Under the pieces are notes generated by a model that saw nothing but the letters and a program-made list of their open reading frames with translations, had not been told where the DNA came from and made no database searches. From contig DDYK01000036.1 in the NCBI GenBank assembly GCA_002347935.1, forward strand, positions 7,316 through 28,860: a stretch of 21,545 nucleotides of DNA, in the 5' to 3' direction. This DNA comes from Actinobacteria bacterium UBA2236. Lineage in GTDB: Bacteria > Actinomycetota > Actinomycetes > Nanopelagicales > Nanopelagicaceae. Positions 1 through 6,171 of this stretch are shown here, piece after piece; positions within the stretch are counted from its first letter, which is position 1; every line of letters starts with the position of its first letter. The position numbers and the translations under genes were made by a program.

Positions 1-503
1 TCTGGATTGCCAATAACTCCAGGAACTAATCGAGTAACTGCTTCAATAATTACTAGTGCGGCAACCTCACCGCCATTAACAACATAATCACCAATTGAAA
101 TCTCATGAACCCTTAGATTTTTCCCCTCGCGATAGTAATCGCCAACTCTTGCATCAATTCCTTCATAGCGACCACAGGCAAATACCAGATGCTTACCTTT
201 GCTTAGCTGTTCAGCCTTCCTTTGATTGAACTTTGCCCCAGCGGGAGTGAGAATTATTAAATCTATTTCACCATCTTTTTCAAGAATTGAATCAATAGCT
301 TGGCCCCACGGCTCTGCCATCATCACCATTCCTGCTCCCCCGCCATATGGGGTGTCGTCAACGCTATGGTGATTATCTGTCGTGAAATCTCTTAGGTTTA
401 TGCTCTTAAACTCAATTAACGATTGGCTTCGCGCCTTACCAATTAGTGATAGTTCAAGAGGCGAGAAATATTCTGGGAAGATAGAGATGGCTGTTATCTT
501 CAC
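1..503 (-). CDS. trmD: tRNA (guanine-N1)-methyltransferase TrmD (3' end beyond window)
   Basis: TrmD methylates N1 of G37 in tRNAs, using S-adenosylmethionine, to prevent +1 frameshifting. The visible first 167 codons begin GTG-AAG-ATA (MKITAISIFPEYF) and carry the family hallmarks: DDTPYGGGAGMVM, ACGRYEGIDARV and the trefoil-knot SAM segment EISIGDYVVNGGEVAAL followed by RLVPGVIGNP. The gene runs off the left edge, so the C-terminal tRNA-binding domain is not seen. The GTG start shares four bases (GTGA) with the rimM stop codon, a typical sign of translational coupling. It is the last visible gene of the rpsP-khpA-rimM-trmD operon, a classic arrangement. Identity is very secure; only the length is unknown. 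Confidence 0.97.
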   Translation of the reverse strand, partial: MKITAISIFPEYFSPLELSLIGKARSQSLIEFKSINLRDFTTDNHHSVDDTPYGGGAGMVMMAEPWGQAIDSILEKDGEIDLIILTPAGAKFNQRKAEQLSKGKHLVFACGRYEGIDARVGDYYREGKNLRVHEISIGDYVVNGGEVAALVIIEAVTRLVPGVIGNP

Positions 504-1000
504 ATTAACTCCTCTAGATTATCAGCTGTAATTATCTTACTTGCGATATCTATATCTGGGGTAAAGTGTTTAACAAAAGGAATCAAAAAGTCTTTCCCTT
601 GATAACTAATCACTAAGGTGTCTTGAGATGGAAGTTCAAGGACCTCTTTGACCTCACCCCAAACTTTGCCGGAGTGGTCGATAACTTTGCATCCTAAAAT
701 TTGAGAGATATGAAAGTCATTTGCATTCAAATTTGAATCTTCTGGATTTACCTCGGAAAGAAGCAGAACGTTGCGAAGTTTTTCAACCGAATTTCTATCG
801 CTATAACCTTCAAATGAGAGCAGCAGGGTTCCACTATGAACTTTTGCGCCTGTTATCTTTAGAGGCCCTTTATCTTCTGGATCTGTTCTTAGAATTGATC
901 CAATAGCAAATCTTTCATCAGGGCTATCGGTTCGAACTTCAATGGTTGCCTCGCCGCGCACTCCATGTGCGCGACCGATGCGACCTACTACGAGTAACAA
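500..1000 (-). CDS. rimM: Ribosome maturation factor RimM
   Basis: RimM binds ribosomal protein S19 in the 30S head and assists late 16S rRNA maturation. The 166-residue product has the N-terminal RimM barrel (VVGRIGRAHGVRGEATIEV at about 4-22) and a C-terminal PRC-barrel (about 95-166, with ILGCKVIDHSGKVWGEVKEV and FLIPFVKHF). The start used is TTG. It is the only ATG/GTG/TTG codon in this frame between the in-frame khpA stop (1016-1018) and the conserved N-terminus. No convincing Shine-Dalgarno sequence precedes it, so initiation probably depends on ribosomes finishing khpA 15 bases upstream. It lies between khpA and trmD as in many bacteria, and its stop overlaps the trmD start. Confidence 0.96.
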   Translation of the reverse strand: MLLVVGRIGRAHGVRGEATIEVRTDSPDERFAIGSILRTDPEDKGPLKITGAKVHSGTLLLSFEGYSDRNSVEKLRNVLLLSEVNPEDSNLNANDFHISQILGCKVIDHSGKVWGEVKEVLELPSQDTLVISYQGKDFLIPFVKHFTPDIDIASKIITADNLEELM

Positions 1001-1015
1001 ATTAGCTAAGCGCGA

Positions 1016-1258
1016 TTAACGCGCCTCATCCGCCTCAACAAGATCCACGCGAACACTTCGCCCAGCCAAAGCTGAAACCACGGTACGTAGCGCCTTTGCT
1101 GTTCGGCCATTTCGACCGATTACTTTGCCAATATCTTCAGGGTGAACTCTTACCTCAAGAGTTGTTCCGCGTCTTCCCTCTTTTTCAGAGATGATTACCT
1201 CTTCAGGGTTATCTACGATTCCCTTTACTAAATGTTCTAAAGCTTCATCAATCATCAT
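1016..1258 (-). CDS. khpA: KH-domain RNA-binding protein KhpA
   Basis: This is an 80-residue single KH-domain protein of the KhpA/YlqC family, small RNA-binding proteins that in Gram-positives pair with KhpB and affect cell division and RNA stability. The GxxG loop is visible as VIGRNGRTAKALRTVV (about 45-60), followed by the conserved ending VRVDLVEADEAR. Two tandem ATG codons open the gene, 2 bases after the rpsP stop, and I chose the first. The placement between rpsP and rimM is the standard operon order and supports a role around ribosome assembly. Its stop codon is in frame with rimM, separated by only five sense codons. Family assignment is secure; the cellular role is inferred from homologues. 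Confidence 0.93.
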   Translation of the reverse strand: MMIDEALEHLVKGIVDNPEEVIISEKEGRRGTTLEVRVHPEDIGKVIGRNGRTAKALRTVVSALAGRSVRVDLVEADEAR

Positions 1259-1260
1259 GT

Positions 1261-1818
1261 TTACTCAGCTGGAGTTTCAGTTGGCGTAGCCTCTGCAACT
1301 ACTTCTGCAGGAGCATCTGCTGCTGGGGTCTCAATCGGAGTTGCTTCAGCAGCGACCTCGACTGGAGCTGCCTCTGCTGATGATGTTTCGGCTACGACTT
1401 CTACTGGAGCGCTCTTTGCTGCAAGTTTCTCAGCGGCGCGCTTCTTCATAGTAGTTGCGCCATCTGCTGGCTCATTACTCGCTGCCTTTACTGCCTCTTC
1501 ATAAGCAACGCGCTTATTTGGTCGAACTGGAAGAGTCTTAAGAGTTCCCTCTTGGCCAGCGACTCCCTTGAACTTCTGCCAATCGCCGGTAACTTTCAAA
1601 ATTGCTTCTACAGCAGGAGTTGGCTGCGCGCCATTTTTTAGCCAATGTTGAGCGCGATCTGAATCAACTTCAATTAGCGAAGGATCAGATGCTGGTGAGT
1701 ATCTACCAATCTCCTCGATCTTGAGTCCATTACGGGCTTTACGAGAATCTGCAACAACAATTCGGTAGTGAGGTGTGCGAATCTTTCCTAGACGTACCAA
1801 TCTAATTTTTACTGCCAC
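1261..1818 (-). CDS. rpsP: 30S ribosomal protein bS16 with long acidic Ala/Val/Glu/Pro tail
   Basis: This is ribosomal protein bS16, needed for 30S assembly. The N-terminal part (about 1-85) is a normal S16 fold: MAVKIRLVRLGKIRTPHYRI, VVADSRKARNGLKIEEIGRY and SDRAQHWLKNGAQPTPAV. At 185 residues the protein is more than twice the length of E. coli S16; actinobacterial versions are often extended. The last 49 residues (137-185) form an Ala/Val/Glu/Pro/Thr-rich acidic segment of about three degenerate copies around the motif APVEVVAEA. A GTG start is preceded by AAGGAG (1828-1833) with 9 bases after GGAG. It is the first gene of the rpsP-khpA-rimM-trmD operon. Identity is secure; the tail's function is unknown. 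Confidence 0.97.
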   Translation of the reverse strand: MAVKIRLVRLGKIRTPHYRIVVADSRKARNGLKIEEIGRYSPASDPSLIEVDSDRAQHWLKNGAQPTPAVEAILKVTGDWQKFKGVAGQEGTLKTLPVRPNKRVAYEEAVKAASNEPADGATTMKKRAAEKLAAKSAPVEVVAETSSAEAAPVEVAAEATPIETPAADAPAEVVAEATPTETPAE

Positions 1819-1885
1819 GAAGGCTTTCTCCTTGCATAGTTAATCGAACCCATTTTTTCTCACTTGAGTAGGATGCCAAGTTAAG

Positions 1886-1912
1886 AAAAAAAGCTCTTAT
1901 GTTAATAAGTGC
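1886..1912 (-). terminator. Probable intrinsic terminator after ffh
   Basis: Downstream of the ffh stop, the minus strand holds the stem CTTAT/ATAAG (1896-1900 with 1905-1909) around a 4-base loop. A GC/GC pair extends it outside a single A-A mismatch. Seven U residues follow (A's at 1886-1892). The stem is AT-rich and only moderately stable, so this is a likely rather than certain terminator separating ffh from rpsP. Confidence 0.5.
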
Positions 1913-1915
1913 CGG

Positions 1916-1937
1916 TCAAGAGGTAGAGGGCTCTTGA
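1916..1937 (-). other. Hairpin in the ffh-rpsP gap
   Basis: A perfect 7-bp inverted repeat (TCAAGAG / CTCTTGA) encloses an 8-base loop. It has no adjacent T-run on either strand, so it is not an intrinsic terminator by itself. It may add to the weaker terminator at 1886-1912 or protect the ffh mRNA 3' end. The rest of the 170-bp gap (1819-1988) holds the rpsP ribosome-binding site, and I found no clear promoter hexamers. Confidence 0.35.
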
Positions 1938-1988
1938 ACAGGAGGCCAATATTGCCACGAGCCCTTGATAATTCCCAATTGAGCTTAT

Positions 1989-3443
1989 CTATCGACCCTC
2001 TTGGGCCGCTCGTTTTGCGGGATTTCCAGATCGCGACTTCTTCTTTGGCGCGATCTTTGGTGAATTCATTGGAGCGGCATTTGGCAGGCTCATCCCCCCT
2101 GGCAGCGACATCCCCGGAGGTAATCCGCCACCAGATCTCATCTGTTTCATCGCTTTCTGCGCAGCTGAGAATCGATCTACCAGTGAATTTACCTCAGTAA
2201 CACTTCTGCCACTGCCGCGTGCGATACGTGCTCGTCTTGAGCCATTCAATATTTTTGGATCACGCCTCTCACCGGGAGTCATCGATTGAACAATCGCTTG
2301 AGTTCTAACTAACTCATTATCATCGATGCTATCGATCTGTTTCTTCATCGCAGCGGAGTTGGCGCCAGGCAGCATGCCAAGAAGTTTGGTCATGGAACCC
2401 ATCTTTTTCATAGCCCCTAATTGCTCTAAGAAATCCTCTAAAGTGAATTCTTGCCCTGAAACAAATTTCTCTTCTAAGCGCTTAGCACTATCTCCATCAA
2501 GTGCTCGCTTTGCTTGCTCCGCCAAGGTTGCAATATCGCCAAGACCTAAGATTCTTGAGGCCATTCGCTCTGGATAAAAGTAATCAAAGTCAGTTAACTT
2601 CTCACCAGTTGAGGTGAAAAGAATTGGCTTTCCTGTTACTTCAACAATAGAGAGCGCAGCTCCAGCCTTGGCATCACCATCTAGCTTCGTTAATACAACT
2701 CCATCAAAACCTACCCCTTCTAAAAAGGCTAGCGAGGTAGTAAGAGCGTCTTGTCCCATCATGGCATCTACTACAAAGAGAATTTCATGAGGATTAATGG
2801 CATCCCTAATCGAACTTGCTTGCTCCATTAATTCGCTATCAATGCCGAGTCGTCCAGCAGTATCAACAATTACAACATTATGGAGTTTTTCATTGGCGTA
2901 GGTAACTGCCCCCTTGGCAACCTTTACTGGATCGCCGCTTCCATTTCCTATCTCTGGTGCAAATATTGGAACTGAAATTGACTCTGCCAAAACTTGTAAT
3001 TGAGTGACAGCATTAGGTCTCTGGAGATCAGCAGCAACTAATAGCGGGGTATTTCCCTCCTCCTTTAGAAATCTAGCTAATTTTCCAGCTAGCGTAGTTT
3101 TTCCAGATCCTTGAAGACCTGCAAGCATGATTATCGTTGGACCGCTCTTGGCATAGCGGATTCGCCGCGCTTGCCCACCAAGAATTGCAATGAGCTCCTG
3201 ATTAATTATCGAATAAATCTCCTCAGATTGATTAGTCGATTGCCTAATCTCTGGAAGTCTTTCAAGCGATCTACCTCTTATTTTTGCTACAAAAGTTTCG
3301 GTAACACTTAAAGCAACATCAGCCTCTAGTAACGCTCTGCGAAGCTCTTGGCAGCTGATCTCAATATCATCAGGGGTGATTCGCCCTTTTTTTCGCAGTG
3401 ATCCAAAAAGATCAGAGAACTTAGAACTTAAGGATTCAAACAT
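1989..3443 (-). CDS. ffh: Signal recognition particle protein Ffh (SRP54)
   Basis: Ffh is the GTPase subunit of the signal recognition particle. It binds 4.5S RNA and hydrophobic signal sequences on nascent chains and docks with FtsY at the membrane. The 484-residue product has the N domain (1-100, MFESLSSKFSDLFGSLRKKG), the G domain with P-loop GLQGSGKTT (109-117), DTAGR (194-198) and TKLDGDAKAG (252-261), and the methionine-rich M domain (about 325-440). A Gly/Pro/Met-rich, basic C-terminal tail follows. Length is normal. The gene appears to be its own transcription unit, with the glnK terminator upstream and a likely terminator downstream. FtsY, its receptor, lies about 1.9 kb away beyond amtB-glnK, the usual actinobacterial neighbourhood. 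Confidence 0.98.
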   Translation of the reverse strand: MFESLSSKFSDLFGSLRKKGRITPDDIEISCQELRRALLEADVALSVTETFVAKIRGRSLERLPEIRQSTNQSEEIYSIINQELIAILGGQARRIRYAKSGPTIIMLAGLQGSGKTTLAGKLARFLKEEGNTPLLVAADLQRPNAVTQLQVLAESISVPIFAPEIGNGSGDPVKVAKGAVTYANEKLHNVVIVDTAGRLGIDSELMEQASSIRDAINPHEILFVVDAMMGQDALTTSLAFLEGVGFDGVVLTKLDGDAKAGAALSIVEVTGKPILFTSTGEKLTDFDYFYPERMASRILGLGDIATLAEQAKRALDGDSAKRLEEKFVSGQEFTLEDFLEQLGAMKKMGSMTKLLGMLPGANSAAMKKQIDSIDDNELVRTQAIVQSMTPGERRDPKILNGSRRARIARGSGRSVTEVNSLVDRFSAAQKAMKQMRSGGGLPPGMSLPGGMSLPNAAPMNSPKIAPKKKSRSGNPAKRAAQEGR

Positions 3444-3476
3444 GTCTTGAAGCCTACATAATGGCTAGATAAATCG

Positions 3477-3513
3477 AAAAAAGGTGGAAATGCCCTCGCA
3501 TATGCCACCTTTT
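3477..3513 (-). terminator. Intrinsic terminator of amtB-glnK
   Basis: About 30 bases past the glnK stop, the minus strand has the stem AAAAGGTGG/CCACCTTTT (right arm 3505-3513, left arm within 3477-3487) around a 17-base loop, running into a U-rich stretch. The outer A/T pairs make it look usable on both strands, but only glnK reads into it. It isolates amtB-glnK from ffh. Confidence 0.75.
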
Positions 3514-3545
3514 CTCAACTTTTACTGCCTAGGTATGGGCAACTA

Positions 3546-3884
3546 CTAGATTGCCGCCTCGCCTTTCTCTCCGGTGCGAACGCGAACTACGTTATCCACG
3601 GGGGTGGCCCAGACCTTTCCATCACCGATTGATCCGGTAGATGCCGCCTTGACTATGGTGTTGATTACAGAATCAACATCCTTATTCTCAGCAAGAATCT
3701 CTATTCTTATTTTGCTGATCAAGTCGATTGGGTATTCAGCTCCGCGATAGACCTCCACGTGGCCACCTTGGCGACCAACTCCAGATACTTCAGAGACGGT
3801 CATCCCTTTGACTCCAGCTGCCCTAAGAGCATCTTTAACCTCATCAAACTTTGCTGGCTTAATGATTGCTGTAATTAACTTCAT
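3546..3884 (-). CDS. glnK: P-II family nitrogen regulatory protein GlnK
   Basis: P-II proteins sense 2-oxoglutarate and ATP/ADP and plug the AmtB channel when nitrogen is plentiful. The 112-residue product has the normal length and landmarks: MKLITAIIKP, the T-loop with Arg47 and modifiable Tyr51 (EVYRGAEYPIDL), Lys58, the B-loop TGSIGDGK and the ending VRVRTGEKGEAAI. Tyr51 is the site adenylylated by GlnD in other actinobacteria such as Corynebacterium. The usual RQKGH of the T-loop base reads RQGGH here, so Lys40 is Gly. The start lies 2 bases past the amtB stop and is served by AAGGAGG (3894-3900) inside the end of amtB. No glnD lies between this gene and ffh, where actinobacteria often carry it. 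Confidence 0.97.
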   Translation of the reverse strand: MKLITAIIKPAKFDEVKDALRAAGVKGMTVSEVSGVGRQGGHVEVYRGAEYPIDLISKIRIEILAENKDVDSVINTIVKAASTGSIGDGKVWATPVDNVVRVRTGEKGEAAI

Positions 3885-3886
3885 GA

Positions 3887-5179
3887 TTAACGACCTCCTT
3901 TGAGAACTCCGCCAAATTCATAGGCGCTCTCTGCATGTTCTGATTGATCTACTCCAGCTAGTTCACTCTCAGCCTTAACTCTAAATCCAATTGTTTTTTC
4001 AATCAGGAAGCCGATGATTAGGGTCATCACAAATGAGTAACCCATGACTAGAGCAACGCCGAGCGCTTGCTTGCCGAGTAGCTCCATGCCGCCGCCATAG
4101 AAGAGTCCATCTAGCCCCAGAATCTTGCTGGTTCCAAATAAGCCAATTGCCAAAGAGCCAACAATGCCGCCAACTAAGTGAACCCCGACAACATCTAAAG
4201 AGTCGTCATATCCCAATTTGTATTTAAGTCCAACAGCTAGTGCGCAGGCAATTCCAGCAATTAGACCAATAACTGCTGCTGCCCAAGGTTCAACGAATGC
4301 ACAAGCCGGAGTGATAGCAACAAGGCCTGCTACTGCTCCAGATGCAGCGCCTAGCGTTGTTGGATGTCCATCGCGGAACTTTTCAGTAAGAATCCAGCCA
4401 ATTACGGCTCCTGCCGTTGCTACTTGCGTGTTGATAAATGCCAGAGCTGCAATTCCATTAGCTGCCAGTGCGCTTCCGGCGTTAAATCCAAACCAGCCGA
4501 ACCAGAGCAAGCTAGCACCAAGAAGCACTAGCGGAAGTGAGTGAGGACGCATAGGAGATTTCTGCCAACCAATTCTTTTGCCAAGAACAATTGCTAGCGC
4601 AAGTCCAGCAGCTCCAGCATTGATATGAACTGCAGTTCCACCAGCGAAGTCTTGAACTCCTTGTGAGGCAAGATATCCTGCACCCGTCACTGTATCGCCA
4701 ACTTTGTTACCGAATGCAAATACCCAGTGAGCTACTGGGAAATAAACGACCGTTACCCAGATAGCAACAAATACTGCCCACGAGAAGAACTTAGTTCGAT
4801 CTGCAATTGCGCCTGAGATTAGCGCTGGAGTAATGATGGCGAACATCAATTGGAATACCGCAAATGCCAGAAGTGGGATGGGATAGATCCCGCCATTATT
4901 TGCTAATTCATTTACTACATCACCTAAACCTGATGCTGAAAATGATCCATACCAAGGCGAATCTGCCTCATAACCAAAAGCAATTTTGAATCCGTAGATA
5001 ACCCAGAGAATACTTACTACTCCTATAGTGATTATCGACATCATCATCATATTTAGCGCGCTCTTTGCTCGCACCATTCCGCCATAAAAGAAAGCAAGCC
5101 CTGGGGTCATTAGTAAAACGAGGGCAGAGCTAGCTAATACCCATGCGGTATCGCCAGCACTTAGTACTACTTCATCCAT
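3887..5179 (-). CDS. amtB: Ammonium transporter AmtB
   Basis: This is an integral membrane channel of the Amt/Mep/Rh family that conducts ammonium/ammonia inward. Its 430 residues form about eleven hydrophobic segments. The family signature is clear: MTPGLAFFYGGMVRAKSALN near the N-terminus, the twin pore histidines at His185 (GGTAVHINAG) and His334 (VVGVHLVGG), and DDSLDVVGVH. The cytosolic tail (EKTIGFRVKAESELAGVD, then SEHAESAYEFGG) matches the region that contacts P-II in E. coli AmtB. No cleaved signal peptide is obvious. The ATG is preceded by CGGAG (5186-5190) with a 6-base spacer. It is co-transcribed with glnK. The upstream region carries a large nested inverted repeat, described separately, that may control expression. 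Confidence 0.97.
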   Translation of the reverse strand: MDEVVLSAGDTAWVLASSALVLLMTPGLAFFYGGMVRAKSALNMMMMSIITIGVVSILWVIYGFKIAFGYEADSPWYGSFSASGLGDVVNELANNGGIYPIPLLAFAVFQLMFAIITPALISGAIADRTKFFSWAVFVAIWVTVVYFPVAHWVFAFGNKVGDTVTGAGYLASQGVQDFAGGTAVHINAGAAGLALAIVLGKRIGWQKSPMRPHSLPLVLLGASLLWFGWFGFNAGSALAANGIAALAFINTQVATAGAVIGWILTEKFRDGHPTTLGAASGAVAGLVAITPACAFVEPWAAAVIGLIAGIACALAVGLKYKLGYDDSLDVVGVHLVGGIVGSLAIGLFGTSKILGLDGLFYGGGMELLGKQALGVALVMGYSFVMTLIIGFLIEKTIGFRVKAESELAGVDQSEHAESAYEFGGVLKGGR

Positions 5180-5200
5180 TTTTTTCTCCGAACCGGGCTG

Positions 5201-5267
5201 CTAAATGCAGACTCCGTGAATAAAAGGTAAATTTCTCAACTCTGAGATTGAGCGGAGTCTGCTTTAG
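5201..5267 (-). promoter_or_regulatory. Nested inverted repeat upstream of amtB (possible leader RNA or operator)
   Basis: A perfect 10-bp inverted repeat, GCAGACTCCG (5207-5216) and CGGAGTCTGC (5253-5262), extends past a one-base bulge to CTAAA/TTTAG (ending at 5201 and 5267). Inside lies a second stem, CTCAA (5235-5239) / TTGAG (5248-5252), which abuts the outer right arm exactly. In RNA read toward amtB this gives two stacked helices plus a 3'-side unpaired AU-rich strand. The amtB Shine-Dalgarno CGGAG (5186-5190) repeats the pentamer of the outer helix, so alternative pairing is possible. I did not find convincing -35/-10 hexamers in this gap (5180-5332). Confidence 0.5.
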
Positions 5268-5301
5268 AAGTATTTCCCCTGATGGCTCAAATAGATTTCG
5301 C

Positions 5302-5319
5302 CGAGGTGACAGTTCCTCG
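5302..5319 (-). terminator. Weak hairpin after ftsY, possible terminator
   Basis: CGAGG (5302-5306) and CCTCG (5315-5319) can form a 5-bp GC-rich stem with an 8-base loop about 14 bases beyond the ftsY stop. No U-run follows, so if it stops transcription it is not a canonical intrinsic terminator. Confidence 0.25.
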
Positions 5320-5332
5320 CCCTCTGTTACGG

Positions 5333-6169
5333 CTATGTTAAAAGCTCAGCGATATATCCATCTGCATCAAAGGGGGCCAGGTCATCTATCGCCTCACCAA
5401 AGCCGACAAATTTCAAGGGAACTTGAAGCTGAGCCTCAGTAGCAATTGCGATCCCGCCCTTGGTAGAGCCATCAAGTTTTGTCACCATAATCCCCGTTAA
5501 ATTCACGCTTGCGGCAAATGTCTCTGCCTGTTTGATTCCATTCTGACCAGTTGTTCCATCAAGTACAAATAAAATCTCATCCACCGGAGTTACCTTCTCG
5601 ACAACTCTTTGAATCTTGCCTAGCTCATCCATCAAGTTGCTCTTGGTATGTAGTCTTCCTGCCGTATCAACAATTAGAAAATCAAAGCCCTCTTCCTTAG
5701 CTCTTTTTGCCCCATCAAAAGCTATCGCCGCAGGATCACTATTGCTTGCCCCACTTAGAACCTCAACGCCAATTCTCTGGCCCCAAGTTTGAAGTTGAGC
5801 AACAGCAGCCGCTCTAAAGGTGTCGGCTGCGACTAATAAAACTTTTTTTCCACTTCTCGCATAGTGATTAGCAAGTTTTGCTGCGCTCGTAGTTTTGCCA
5901 GTGCCATTTACTCCCACGATGAGGATTACAGTTGGTCCAACACTTGATACTTTAAGGGTTCTTGCTGAGGTAGTTAACCTTGATTTAAGTGAGGCGGCAA
6001 TAGCAGTGGAAAGCGACTCGCTCTTCTCGCGCTTTACTAAATCTAGAATCTCATCGGTGATTTTCACTCCAAGATCTGAAGAGATGAGAATTTGCCTAAA
6101 CTGTTCAAGATCTTCAATTGTTGCTTTGGATTTGGAGAACTTGCTGAGGAATGAACCAAATAAACCCAT
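5333..6169 (-). CDS. ftsY: SRP receptor GTPase FtsY (compact, no acidic A domain)
   Basis: FtsY is the membrane-associated SRP receptor that docks Ffh-ribosome complexes. The 278-residue product contains only the N and G domains: P-loop GVNGTGKTT (86-94), ADTFRAAAVAQLQ, DTAGR (168-172) and TKLDGSTKGG (230-239). Many FtsY proteins, including mycobacterial ones, carry a long acidic N-terminal A domain. Here the protein starts directly with MGLFGSFLSKFSKSKA, which could form the short amphipathic membrane-targeting helix at the N-domain boundary. The ATG is 2 bases after the smc stop, and the upstream frame does not extend the protein. It is the last gene of the long recG-to-ftsY run. Confidence 0.97.
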   Translation of the reverse strand: MGLFGSFLSKFSKSKATIEDLEQFRQILISSDLGVKITDEILDLVKREKSESLSTAIAASLKSRLTTSARTLKVSSVGPTVILIVGVNGTGKTTSAAKLANHYARSGKKVLLVAADTFRAAAVAQLQTWGQRIGVEVLSGASNSDPAAIAFDGAKRAKEEGFDFLIVDTAGRLHTKSNLMDELGKIQRVVEKVTPVDEILFVLDGTTGQNGIKQAETFAASVNLTGIMVTKLDGSTKGGIAIATEAQLQVPLKFVGFGEAIDDLAPFDADGYIAELLT

Positions 6170-6171
6170 GG

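Noticed and set aside
1934..2200. 88-codon plus-strand open frame opposite the end of ffh
   Set aside because: Most of it is antisense to the Ffh C-terminal tail, and the product is low-complexity without a family match.
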